In this document: piece by piece, positions 23,202 through 34,470 of the stretch | How positions within the stretch are numbered: the stretch's first letter is position 1 | How the letters are laid out: every line of letters starts with the position of its first letter | Origin: Opisthorchis felineus | Lineage: Eukaryota > Platyhelminthes > Trematoda > Opisthorchiida > Opisthorchiidae | Length of the DNA: 64,000 nt | Reading direction: 5' to 3' | Assembly (NCBI GenBank): GCA_004794785.1 | Contig: SJOL01006476.1 | Coordinates: 464,467-528,466 of the forward strand | Notes under the pieces: generated by a model | Database searches by the model: none | What the model was told of the DNA's origin: nothing | Seen by the model: only the letters and a program-made list of their open reading frames with translations | Translations under genes and position numbers: made by a program

Positions 23202-23280
23202 CTACGTTACTCACGAAACCCAGAAATTCATCTACTTCTGTCTGGAGGATCGGGCGTTTTTGTTGTTCAAGACTGCCTAG
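23202..23280 (+). CDS. DYNLL: Dynein light chain LC8-type, exon 2
   Basis: This exon follows the acceptor TTTATCCCCCAG and encodes '[20 protein letters not shown]' and then 'LFKTA' before the TAG stop at 23,278-23,280. 'YVTHET...FIYF' forms the dimer-interface and peptide-groove strands of LC8. The C-terminal stretch departs from the canonical 'FYLGQVAILLFKSG': G-Q-V is replaced by E-D-R and the end by T-A. The length of the last strands is preserved, so the protein should still fold as LC8, but groove specificity may differ. Confidence 0.95.
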
Positions 23281-23560
23281 TGGAGAGGCTTTGCTACATT
23301 GGTGTTGTGACTTAACAATTTTAGGGATAAATATACAAATATGTGCTTTGGTGCTTTCTTCCACGACATTCGGTAAGGATACAAATTCGGGATTACGACG
23401 TAACGGAAGTAGCGACTGGTTCAGCCAATGGGATGTGCAAATCCAGCGTTCTGCTTGACGTAGGAGTTGGACAAGCAGACGCTGTAAGTGAAACGCGATA
23501 CCGCTCGAGCTGAGCAATCCTTCATAATGGTGTCTAGAACTGGAATTAAACCTACATGGA

Positions 23561-23566
23561 AATAAA
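23561..23566 (+). terminator. Candidate poly(A) signal of LC8
   Basis: AATAAA lies 281 bases after the LC8 stop codon in the coding orientation. It is the first good signal seen downstream. Confidence 0.4.
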
Positions 23567-25059
23567 GAAGCCAACGCAATGATGGCTCCTGGTCTTCCCA
23601 AAATCTGTTTGAAATAGCTGAGACCAATATCGCATAGTTAATGTCGGTACCTGAGCTATCCTCACATTGCAAAGGACGTCAACGGGCTTGATTTTCTTAT
23701 TTTCCAGTGCCAATTCGCTGGCTCCCTGATTTGAACATTAGTTGGCCATGGTAGAATATTTGTGTACCATTCGCTGGTTTTAGTTAGCGATATCTTTTAT
23801 GCAGGTGAAGACGTAGCCATCAGCAACTGCAACACAGTAGTAATAATTACATGATTCCAAATCCCACACACATGCCTAGTAAATAATGAGAGAAAGGGAG
23901 GGATGGATACTTGCAGCAAAACAGTTCTTAATGAAAACGACTAAGAGCGAGGTGTCCGCAGCTTCGGACACCAATGAAATAAACACGTCTGAGCATCATG
24001 TCAAGTAAGATGCCAACACTAGGTTCGGCCCAGCATCCTTTGCGAAACCCACCCAACAGCACACAATGAGAGAACCGTGTTAGCTAAGACCACCATTTGG
24101 AACTTAGCAGCATTCTTACCATTGGGGTCGGTGACGTGTCATGCCACGTAAAATCTCCTGCCTTGTGGAGGATGAAGCATTTGGACATTAGTGAGGAAAC
24201 AGTGTCGTCTTTTCGGGTTACCATGTCAAGGAATGCTTCTCAAAAGCTTTGGTTAGCAAGAGTTTGGGGTTGAAAAACAATGTGTCCTTTGTAGATCACC
24301 TTTGGACATACGTAGTGCCTGTGCGTCTTGACATAATAAGCCTAGCTACTACGATTCATTGCCAAGTATAGATCGTTTTATTACAGACACACTGCAGCTA
24401 GCTACCTCTAGTTACGCTTCGAAAGCACCGGTGATTCAATGTTCGAAGAAAGAATTCGATGGACTAATAGTTCAGTTCATGTCCAACAGGCCAAAGTCTA
24501 CTTAGGATGCAGGTTCTGGGAGAGTGAATAAGGCTTTTGCTGCACAACATTGTCGGTCTGACCTTGAAACTATTTGGGCGTGAGGCAGAAGCTGATTCTT
24601 GAATGGAAAGCATTTTAGAGTGATTTTCCGCACGATTCTATGAAATACTACGGGTCTTTTTTAGCTATGGATATCGAGCGTAGATCACGACGTCAACTAA
24701 GGTGGATCTGGATGCGTTTGGGGGTTCTGGTGAGGTTGCCTTAAAAATACCGTAAAATGATGCTAACAGACGCTATTCACACCACAAGATAGCTCAAAAG
24801 GTTTGCTTTGATATACTCAGTACAAGCTGCGCTATGCATATACCGGGAGACAAGCTCAGTCGAAGACTTGTGAGTGTTTTCTAAGTGATTCCTGAAAGCG
24901 CTCACAAGTTTTCGTAAGAATTTACCACGACCTGGTACACTGATATTAGATCCTCCACATTACCTCTGGGGAGGGTCCATCCCCAATAAACACCAAAAAG
25001 CTCTTTCAGCCTAGTGGCTTCTTTTCGAGGATCATGGTATATGAAGTTGTGGTTGTTCG
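23567..25059. other. No gene seen
   Basis: No frame above 60 codons in most of this stretch. Ordinary intergenic sequence. Confidence 0.45.
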
Positions 25060-25250
25060 CTGAGCTGGAGGTTGCTCAGTGGTCAAGTCGCGAACTTACT
25101 GGCCGGAAAGTTCGTGGTTCGAATTCAACACGGGCATCTTGACTACTCTTGTCTAGACTTGGGCAACCTGACAGTATCTCAGTCATCGTGCTTCCTGCGA
25201 GTAGCATGGCAGCTAGGCACCGAAAGGATGTAACAGTTAAACGATTGTTT
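25060..25250 (+). mobile_element. tRNA-derived SINE, family A
   Basis: The tRNA-like head has 'TTGCTCAGTGGTCAAG' (A box) and 'TGGTTCGAATTC' (B box). The body is 'GTCTAGACTTGGGCAACCTG', 'ATCGTGCTTCCT', 'AGCATGGCAGCTAGGCACCG' and 'GTAACAGTTAAACGATTG'. Four more copies are in the window (40.0, 52.0, 56.5 and 62.2 kb). Confidence 0.8.
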
Positions 25251-27142
25251 ATCCATTGTCCGCTTACAAGTAACACACCCCAGCTCAACTGCTGGTCCCT
25301 TAGGGGAGCCAAAGTGGCATATCTGAAACCAAATTCGGTAGGTGGTGTGGGTTGCGTCCCGCATTTATTGCTATCGCATCTGCGTATGTCCGCTCTCTAC
25401 TTTTTGTATCTTTTGCCATTGTAGCTAAGTATTCATGCAGGGCAGAGATTCGTCGGGCTTGGATTGGAACGTAGTCGGTCAGGACAGAATCCCAACCGGT
25501 GACGAGTCACTTCACCCAGCACGGGTTCAAGGTCGCTGCACACGTCACTTACCTAAGGTCATTCCACCGCTGATCACCTCATGTTTGTAATCCCCTTGGC
25601 AGTTCGGTATACTTGTCAGGTAGTGACCGGTCTGTGACTACCTCCTTAGCGTCTGACAGTCTTCACGGACCTCTTCCCACCTCGGCTTCCTCTGTGTATC
25701 GCTGTACCTGTTAGATTAAATGTGCTGATCTATTACCTTCGTCCCCACAGTGACTATTCATGACTTATCTCTGCAGCCCTGTGAATCACTACAGCTTGCT
25801 TTTCCTAGTCGTATGTCTGTGATTATGTCGTAACCGCACTAACTTGCCTTGGAACAAGGCCTGTGGAATCTACGGTCTCATCAGTTGTAACAGATCTATT
25901 GTCGGTATCGATACCGACGCCACAACTGTTCAAATTCCAAATTACAGATCCCCTTCTAGCTTTGTTTCTGTGTGTGGTCGGACGGCAGCGAAATTCGGTT
26001 CTTTAACTCTGTCCCGGATTCCACACAGGCTTTCTCGAGAAGACAGTTTGAAGTTGTGGTTTGGGAGGACTCAACGGTTGAGCTAATTTCATCGATCACA
26101 GCGTATGATACTCTGCATTTGCGGATTAAAACCACGCTAAAAACGCACCATTTCGGTTGCATTGTCAGAAAAGGAAGCTGCTGGGATGAGATTATTTCCA
26201 GTGGAATTGAATGGGTTTATAACATCCCATTTGCTTCCTTGTTGTTGGACAGGTGACGACCGGAGTCGTTGGGGTTGGATTTCCAACGACCAAGCATCGA
26301 GCACCCTTATTGATGGTGGAGAACGTTTCACCAAGCTATAACTAACGAGGCATTGTGAAATCGTTTCACCCTCACTGGAGGTTATTGGAACTTCATGGGC
26401 TCTGGTGCAAGCCAAGGATCAGTTAATCAGTAACCTTTGTGGACACAACCTTAGCGTGTTTAACATCATCGCTATTAGAGTGATCAATCGCATAGCAACT
26501 AGTCAAGTCAGGGAAAATTTTACGTACCCAAAAAGTAAGTTCAGACAGAGTTATAAATTGGAGTTTCCGGTTTAGGCAAACCACTAAAGTACTGTTAAAT
26601 GCAGAAACGTATTGATCAAGATGCGGCGGTGGATGGGATTGCTGTACAAAGCAGTGAACTTTCTGAATAACCCTTGGGCTGCAGAATTTGCTTAGATAAC
26701 ACCTTCACTCGGTCTTGTTTGTAGACTTTTAGGGAAAAGCTACAGAAGTGTACGTAGTGGCAGTTTCACCTGTGGCCAGTAAGGCGACTACGTTGTCGTA
26801 TTACGTTCTGTTAAATTAAATTTGGAAGGCTAATCCCGTCATTCAAGCAAACGGTTGGGTTACAGAAACAGGGAAGTGTGTTTACTCAGATGAATATTAT
26901 GGTAGTGATGTAAATAGGGCATGCCCCCATATTCCTAGTAAGCCAGTGAAACAAACTGGCTGGTCAGGTAAACCTGCTTCAGTTCGTATTTCGCAACTCA
27001 ACTTTCCAAAAAAAATTGTGGAAAAATAGCGGTTTCGTAGCAGAACAAACAGGTCATCTTGGTGTTTGCAACAATTCTTGTGTCGGTTATTCGAAGATGA
27101 GGAAGTAGTGAATTCACGAACGACTGCATGATATTCCTACTG
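25251..27142. other. No gene seen
   Basis: Short shadow frames on both strands (80-94 codons at 25,844-26,415) without domains. The first ~150 bases may be the 3' extension of the family-A SINE. Confidence 0.4.
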
Positions 27143-27285
27143 CTGTGAGGCTGTTCCATACGGATTAGAAATAACCAACAATATATATATATATATGGTG
27201 TACATAATTGAAAAATGGAGCTGTGCAGGGGTTTGTGAGTTGCGGATTGTTGGTTATTTCTAATCCGTATGGAACAGCCTCACAG
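27143..27285. repeat. Perfect 40-bp inverted repeat with AT-rich loop
   Basis: Bases 27,143-27,182 (CTGTGAGGCTGTTCCATACG and 20 further bases) are the exact reverse complement of 27,246-27,285. The 63-base spacer starts with an (AT)n run. No related copy is seen elsewhere in the window. Confidence 0.95.
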
Positions 27286-29123
27286 TACTTCTTCCCTATT
27301 CAGTGTAGATTTATTTATTTGGCCGCAACAAGATCTAATAGATGTCGATCTCGCTCGAGTCAGCCGTGATTTAAGCTACCGTAACAAGCCACCAGCAACT
27401 GATAGTTCAAGTTCAAAGGTTGGACAAGTTTTCTTTGGACGCAAAGTTGTGGGCCAGTAGTCCGATTTCAGTCGATCGCAGAGGTGATTGGAATCCGACT
27501 GCTGGATCCACAACTAAGTCAGGATGAGTCGATCGGATCGGCAATGAAGCAGCAGGACAATATTATGACGGGATATCGAAATCGGCCGCACACATCCAGC
27601 AACGTCATCTATGATAGTTTTGGGACATACTCCACAAAACTTGTGAAAAAAATCCCCAACCGAGGTTCGTGTTAAGGGTTGTGTTGCCGCATAAAGAGGC
27701 TGCTGAAGACCTGGCTGTCTAACTTCACATTTGGAATCGATCAGCCTGGTCGCAGTTCAGACTGCGTCCAGCTCCAGAAACAAGACCGAAGTCGTATAGA
27801 CCCTAGAGAAGATGGCAGGAAATTACAGCTGCAGAAAGTTACATTTATTTGACCGGCTCTATTGGTCAAGAGTCGGTCGCAATGAATTGCGTTCGTTTGA
27901 CTTTTATGCACCATAGTTGCCTGTCAAAAACCCGATGGTAAAGATGGTTCCCAGTAGAAACGAAACAGCTCTTCGTGTTTCCTCACTTCACACCAGGCTG
28001 TCTTGGCTACGTATGACAATATCAAAGTTTGAAAATATTTCTCCAGATTAATGCTGGTCTCCAATGAACGGGATCATTCACGGCCATTACAGGCCAGCTT
28101 GTTGGCACGTCGTGCCGCTTTGAAGTGAGTATAAGGTAACTGAGCGGTCGAATGTCTTGACAATTAATTGTCTCACTCGGCGGAGTTCATCTAAAAAAAC
28201 CCAAGATAAAACGAAATGCAGGTGGATGGTTTGTCTCAAGTGATTCGTTACCTGAACCTGGAAGCATATTTGGTTTAATGCTACCGACACTAGTGAGCCA
28301 ACATTCCGCTCGCCGTTGTCTGGTGTGCGGACCTCGACACTGCGCTGTGTCGGCCAGTGACAAACTTGCACACCTGTCGACGCCACGAACGTGGACAGTC
28401 GAGGTTTGTTGTGTAATCTTGCACGGCAGACTTTCGAAGCCGATTCTTCCTTTTGATATTCGGGATCGTCAGACCTACGCGTGACTCAGAGTTCCATATC
28501 GGGAATCACAACAGCTACATTGATATTAACGTACACTGACTTTGCTGAGGACCCATGGGGTTTTCGGGCAACCTAGTCCGACGCTATCTCAGTCTTGATG
28601 TTTCTAAGGGTTGCAAGACCTCTGTTTGACCGAATGAACTTGCAGACAACATAGGACACAGTGCTTTTCTAAAGACTGGGAGAAGGCCACTTGGGAGGCG
28701 AATTTCAGACCAAGTAGCAATATTCGGCTTTCATTTTGTTGGTATGACCAGCCTCTTGTTTCAGTCGGAAAATAAGCTGCAACAACCATAAGCACACAGA
28801 CCCATAGACATCTCAGGTTCGACTGTGAACACATGCAACGAGGAAAGTTGCCATGATTACACTGTATGCTGGAAGACGTGCTACGACCAGTGTGAAGTAG
28901 AGCACCTCCATAGTGTTGTTTGCAGATCCCACAGTCAGCCGTGGTTCGACTGCCAACATGACCTACATGTGTTTTAAAACCATCCTTTAAGAGAAAACAA
29001 TCGACGATAATAGCCATTCGTGTGTAAGTGTTCGATACCGCAGGAATCACAGGCACGGAAAAGAGAATTTTGAAGTGCTAATCCATGCTAGGCAACCCGG
29101 AAACTTGCTCGACGCATCAAAGC
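27286..29123. other. No recognisable gene; includes the CFAP100 3' flank
   Basis: Frames at 27,269-27,675 (+) and 28,604-29,056 (-) have no recognisable domain. The latter directly follows the CFAP100 stop and is best read as 3' flank. Confidence 0.4.
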
Positions 29124-31280
29124 TCATGGAGTAAAAAGACTCTTGTTTTCATCCTCAGTTTCTACAGAAGCGGCGCCTGTATGTAGGCTACGTTTGATTT
29201 CCGGAGGCCGAGACCGTTCCAACACACGGCGACCGAAGTGCCATCTGGGACCTTCCCTGGCCTTACGGATGGCTTTTTGTAGTCTTCGTTCATAGGCGAG
29301 ACGTCCCTCAGCTTTCTGGCGTCTTCTTGCCGATACACGGTTACGTTCGTCCACAGTTCGTTTGGCTTTCAGTACCATAGCACGAGGATATGCGTTTAAC
29401 ATTTCACTCAATTCGTCCACCGTGGTTTCCAAGCGGCGCAGCATCACTAGCGTATCAAGTCGCGCACCACCCTCATTGGTTCCGTAGACGGACGAATAGA
29501 CCCGTTGTACCTGAAACTGCAGCACACTGAGTAAATTGGCTATGGTGGGTTTTGCATCGGTGTTATCCGGGTTGAGATAGGCTCCTTGCTGTTTTTGTTG
29601 TTGCTTGGCTTGCGTGCCAACAGTAACTTTAGTACTTGGTGTTTGGGAAGTGTATAGAAGACCAGGGTCCAAACTCTCGAATTGTTCCATATCTCCTAAG
29701 TGAAACACTTTGGCATACCTTTCCAACAACACAAAATCAGATAAAGTGTTTCGAGCTAATGTGATTACATTCACATTCTCTTTGATACCACTGATATTTT
29801 GACGTTCTCGTTCGATGTGTTGGTCGACCATATCACGTTCTGCGTTGAGCATAGTATATAATTTTTGAGCTTTTGCTCGAACACGCTCACATACCTCCTC
29901 TTGTTCTTGTACGTTCTCGATTAGGGTCAAATTGTTGCTTTCCAGTTCCGATAGAATATCAACCAAGTCCTGGGGATTCGTGAAGAATTCTATCAATGAG
30001 ACAGTATCGGAGCTCGCTTCACTTAGTCTCTGTGTAGGAGAAGACGTACCGTCTCCTGTACTCTGATGTTTTATCGTCGGATCAGTTTCTAAGCTCTCCA
30101 TTGGTACAGAATGCCTTCCGGTTTCTTCTGATTTCACACTTTCTGGAGGAGCAGAAACAACCTTTGTTTGGGTGTGACGTTCACGGAATGTATCGAAAAC
30201 ATTACGTAAAAAGTTTTTATAGGTGCTCAAACGCAGATACTCCTCCTCTAGTTTCACACATTCTGCGTTCAGATGTGCCAACCGATACCTCGCGCGTTTT
30301 ATTCGTTCTGTGACTTCGTTTCTTTTGTGAGCTTCTCCTTCAGCCAACCGGATAGCTTCGGCAGTGCGTTGACAAATTGACTTCAGATATCGATCATGAT
30401 CCTCGTGCCGTCGTATGAGTTCATGTTCTTCCTTTTTTAGAAATTCGTTCTCTGCATGTAGAATTGCATCCAGTCGTTTCACTTCACCTTTTTTTGTTCG
30501 TACTGCCAGTTCGAGTAGACAAACACGTCTACGATCTTGCACGAAGGCCTTCAGGCCTTCATCCGGCTTAGCCTCCCTGGGTTTTATTGATGAGGATGCC
30601 TTCAATCTAGGAAGATCCTTTTCGGCAAGTGGTGCGACAGACTTACGTTCGGCATCCGTTTTAGATACTAAATCGCGGCTTTCAGTGTCCATATCAGAAG
30701 ACCTCTTCTCGTCCAAAATTCCCTTACTCTCATTTGGATCCTCAGTGAGACGTCTGCTTATTGATAGTGTTTGTGACGTTAGCCGAGGAGCAATATCCTT
30801 GAGTTTGGTAAATTTACTGTTTAATGGCTGGGCAGTCAAGCTGTTCGGACCGAATAAACGACCATATTTGTTGATTTCCTGTACATTTTCATCGTGAATC
30901 AACTTACGAACACTACTGGCAGCGGTATTTCGTTGTCTAACTGAAAATGGAAGTTTCTCGCTCAAGTCACGCCCGCTCTCGTAGCACTGACGTTCATCTT
31001 TCCGAGCTTGTTCCCGTTCTTTTAACTGGTTTATACGTTCGAATCTGATGAATTTATAGGGATTTTCATTCATGCGACTGGCCTTCAAATAACTTGGTTG
31101 CTCTCGCTTGACCAAGTTTGGTTGGGCGTTCCATATTTTTGGATTGACCAGTTCTTCCAAATAACGCTGAAATGGTTTTCGAGTGGGATAGACAATGTCC
31201 GGACGTGAATCTATCGGACACACCGATCGGCCATCTGTTGCTTTTGGTCTTTCAACCACAGTGGTTTTTGCAAAATCCAT
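29124..31280 (-). CDS. CFAP100: Cilia- and flagella-associated protein 100 (CCDC37), single-exon CDS
   Basis: CFAP100 is an axonemal coiled-coil protein that, with CFAP73, forms the modifier of inner arms (MIA) complex governing inner dynein arm activity. The 718-residue frame has 'NPYKFIRFERINQLKEREQA' at residues 73-92, matching the family's NPF..R.QER segment, and a DUF4200-type coiled coil at about 246-365. The family block 'FFTNPQDLVDILSELESNNL' starts at residue 432, and 'YAKVFHLGD' is near 522-530. A basic coiled coil covers about 635-690, then 'ERSRPPEIKR' and an acidic-aromatic end 'EDENKSLFTP'. The last blocks track human CFAP100 to the very C terminus, so the stop is authentic. The frame is uninterrupted, whereas vertebrate orthologues have many introns. 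A glutamine-rich low-complexity run lies near 558-565. The start is the first ATG; an upstream non-coding exon is possible. No LTR, poly(A) tail or flanking duplication was seen that would mark it as a retrocopy. Confidence 0.92.
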   Translation of the reverse strand: MDFAKTTVVERPKATDGRSVCPIDSRPDIVYPTRKPFQRYLEELVNPKIWNAQPNLVKREQPSYLKASRMNENPYKFIRFERINQLKEREQARKDERQCYESGRDLSEKLPFSVRQRNTAASSVRKLIHDENVQEINKYGRLFGPNSLTAQPLNSKFTKLKDIAPRLTSQTLSISRRLTEDPNESKGILDEKRSSDMDTESRDLVSKTDAERKSVAPLAEKDLPRLKASSSIKPREAKPDEGLKAFVQDRRRVCLLELAVRTKKGEVKRLDAILHAENEFLKKEEHELIRRHEDHDRYLKSICQRTAEAIRLAEGEAHKRNEVTERIKRARYRLAHLNAECVKLEEEYLRLSTYKNFLRNVFDTFRERHTQTKVVSAPPESVKSEETGRHSVPMESLETDPTIKHQSTGDGTSSPTQRLSEASSDTVSLIEFFTNPQDLVDILSELESNNLTLIENVQEQEEVCERVRAKAQKLYTMLNAERDMVDQHIERERQNISGIKENVNVITLARNTLSDFVLLERYAKVFHLGDMEQFESLDPGLLYTSQTPSTKVTVGTQAKQQQKQQGAYLNPDNTDAKPTIANLLSVLQFQVQRVYSSVYGTNEGGARLDTLVMLRRLETTVDELSEMLNAYPRAMVLKAKRTVDERNRVSARRRQKAEGRLAYERRLQKAIRKAREGPRWHFGRRVLERSRPPEIKRSLHTGAASVETEDENKSLFTP

Positions 31281-34192
31281 ACTGTCCCAATTAGCAATAT
31301 TACTGGGATATCCAACGTGCTGGGGCCATCCTAACTTCCAACTACGTACATGGATCGATCTTGACCAGCTTAAACCAATCGATGCAGACTCGTACGCACG
31401 TGGTTATAATGTGAATCTACTCCGTTCAATCAGCTAATCTCAACGAGTGTGAAATTTCTCTCTTGTAACTTTAGTCTAGTACAAGAGGAATCACTTTTGT
31501 ATACTCATACTCATCAAAACATGTACAACAGATTAAAATGGGCGAAATAACAGATTGCGGCCACAATTCGTTCCCAAGCGGTTCTCATAACGCGACCCGA
31601 TCAATAAAGCGACGATAGTTCTTAGAACACGCTCTTGTCTCTGTGAGCGCATAGCACTGCCTTCGATCAATTAATCAACGATGCCTTGAGGAGTTTCAAT
31701 CTCCTTCATGGACCGTTACTCGCAGGGGAGAGTTATTCGATAACGGCCACGGCAAATTGAAGTCCGTCTGATTGTACACTACGCCATTTGCCGTTGAACG
31801 TACAATTTTGCGGTCTAGAGTAGAAAACGACTGAAAGTGGTCTACGAAACTAGGATTTCGCTCGTATATGTACCCGAAAGGGAATTATTGTCGTACTGAT
31901 GCTGTTTTACATAACCAGGAGAGGCAGGCATGTGCCGGGAGCAGGAGATAAAACACCTGAAAGTTAGTTACACTTTCAATTATTTTATATCACTAGTCAT
32001 TTCATTTTATTATCATTATTATCATATTGGTAAAAATTAGCAAATAGTTTGGTCCCTGGTTGCATGAAATTGTTGCACATATACAAAATTTTCCATTCAT
32101 GCTATTCATTTCCCTTTTGGGGACAGGCGACTAACCGCAAAATTAGAGGGCTGACCACGGCGTATTGGTGGTTGCTTACATTTTCACGTTTTGTAAGTAC
32201 GGTAACACATTTCCTGGTTTTATTACGACAACCAGCCTGATAAGCTTAGTTTCAGAAGACATGTAGGCGAGCAACTACAGATTACGGCCACCGAGAATTG
32301 TGGTAGGTGAAACCAGACGAAATCCAATTTGGGGGACTCGCGCTATTGTACCATTCATCAATCACCTTAAACTTTTCAGTTCATCGTGGCACCAACGACA
32401 TTTGGACACCTAACTTTGATATCGTTGTGGTAACATCACAGTGTCTGATAGCTAACGCGCACTACAATCCGCTGAAAGTGAGTCGAACAGGAACTCAGCG
32501 AAAACTTAGCTCATATGGAAGGCATGTGTTCAAGCACTGACTTATTACGGTGGAATGGATCACGATGTATAACCCTGACGGTTAACAATAGTGTGTGCGC
32601 GACTCTCTTGAGACGATTCTGGCTCGCGACCATATCTTAGCACTTGATTTATGTCAGCCCATCTAGCCTGACCTACCCAGCACTTCATGGACCTCAGATA
32701 GTGATTGAACGCCCACGGTCCTTTGCCCTGACTGATTTCAACGCCTTATTAACACTCCATGGAAGCCACTCAACCGTTTGTCTTACAACTGCACCATAGT
32801 ATGCACAGTTGGAAGATGTGGTAAACAGATTCACTGCTGTAGTGGTGTTACAATAAGATAAATGGACCTCTGATAGCCCGTTTAACAAGATGCGCGAAGC
32901 ACTGCATGGTTTGTAAAAGCGGCCGAACACTCACAGGCATTCTCGTAAACTGGTCAAGCTGTACCAATGGTTCTCAGTTCGATCCACTGGCCGTGAGTTT
33001 ATCAAGCTGTCAAGGCCGCTGTCTGAATCACACCAGAGCTAACTCGTATATCTTGTCCCTTCAATTGACCGCTACCTAGTATTCGCCGTCCAAGTCCCCG
33101 TGCTTTGCTCTTCTACCTCTGTGATATTTGGAGAACACATTTAGTTTGATTTGCCGGTCTTGAACGCCACTGTGTGGATGCAGTGGAACGGGAGCTGAAA
33201 TTTGTCAGTTTTGGACGTTGATTCCATTGTTGTATGCACTAGCCGTTGCCTATACGCGCCAATTTAGAGGCAATTAAAACTCGAGATTTGGACTCAAGAA
33301 ATTAGGAATACAGAACTTTAAATGCGAAAGGCGTAGAATGATGAGTGAATGTCAGGAACATGCCTGGCCGTAATCATCTACTTGGGATAAACGAACTGAA
33401 CTATGTATAGGTGAAAAACAACAGTGCCCACACCACGAAATAGTAAACAGATTTATGTGGGAGAATGTTCTTCATCCCACTTTTCCAGGCTCCAGTCGAT
33501 TGTATGAACTGAATAAAGAGCAAAGGTAGTGTCAATAACTTATACAGGGACCATCCGTGAAACTGGGCCGAAATGGTCACTTAACCAGATAACTGTCTTA
33601 CTTGATCCTTTTAAGTAGTTCAACTGTATTGGAGAAATGACCTTCCGAGGCGGTAAAAGGACAAGCCAATGTGGATACTCGGGGCATTGAGGCACCTTGC
33701 AAACTCTACACTGGGGGTAAAATTCTGTTTCAGACACGGAAGAAGGTTTCACTGCAAAATAACGCGGCGATGTTAAAGGATTGGAGACAAAAGTCAAATT
33801 AGTGGCTTGTAAAATTCAGTATATTCAAAAAAGAATGCGTAAGGTGAAGCTACAAGTCAAATTACGTCGAAATCGCCTTAATCTTGATAACCAAAATTAA
33901 AAATTTCGGCACTGTTCCCAGAAGAAGCTTGTTTGTGCTAGGAAGTGAAACTGTGAACGAAACCAAGAGAGACCGATTTTATGACGACCGCGTCTCGGGT
34001 GCGTTTAGTAAAACAGTGTGGGAAATATTAGTCATATTATGGGAAATCGAATACCTGTTTGATGGACGATGATTTGTGTTGGGTTTAGTGGGCACATAAG
34101 ACCAAAAGGAAATACAGTGATCGAAAGCAGTGATGCTGTCCTGGGAGCGTTGGGACGCATCGGACAGAGAAGAAATTGAAGTCCGTAGAGCA
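31281..34192. other. Intergenic region between fascin 3' end and CFAP100 start
   Basis: About 2.9 kb separates two minus-strand genes, so it should hold the fascin 3' UTR and the CFAP100 promoter. Only short frames are seen and no element was recognised. Confidence 0.5.
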
Positions 34193-34470
34193 CTAAATCT
34201 CCCAAATGTAGTTGGCCAGAATCTCGTTAGCGGAATCCCACTTCACCTCACCTTTTGGTTCTGCTTTGACCAGAGTGAAACCACCATTGACTTCTCCAAC
34301 AATTCGGATAAGGGTACGCCCACAGCCCAGAAAGTGGAAGAGAAACTCCGTGCCAGGTTCTAGGTACTCAGGATCCAGTGGGTCATCGTCAGGCCTTCGC
34401 TTCGTAGGTTTCAGATGGATAAGACCACTGGGACTGACGGTCCACAGCGAAAATGAGGACTTGGTGTCTT
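34193..34470 (-). CDS. FSCN: Fascin, terminal exon (fourth beta-trefoil, C terminus)
   Basis: Fascin bundles parallel actin filaments through four beta-trefoil domains. This exon follows the acceptor AACGTTTCAG at 34,471 and reads 'FSLWTVSPSG', then an acidic insert 'RRPDDDPLDPEYLEPG', then 'TEFLFHFLGCGRTLIRI', and ends '...LANYIWEI' before the stop. The human counterpart runs K-Y-W-T-V...F-F-F-E-F...S-L-W-E-Y-stop, so both ends of the domain and the terminal W-E-aromatic/aliphatic residues align. The split codon with the previous exon gives K, restoring a K-D-x-x-x-x-x-x-W-T-V segment. The ~12-residue acidic insert between strands is not in vertebrate fascin. Confidence 0.92.

Noticed and set aside
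23191..23601. 136-codon minus-strand frame
   Set aside because: Overlaps LC8 exon 2 on the opposite strand; the LC8 exon is supported by homology, phase and exact protein length.
28604..29056. 150-codon minus-strand frame just after the CFAP100 stop
   Set aside because: No domain, irregular composition with many Cys, no splice sites; considered 3' flank.
30415..30897. 160-codon plus-strand frame, Ser/Arg-rich
   Set aside because: Antisense of the CFAP100 coding sequence; composition is what the opposite strand of a Lys/Glu-rich coiled coil gives.
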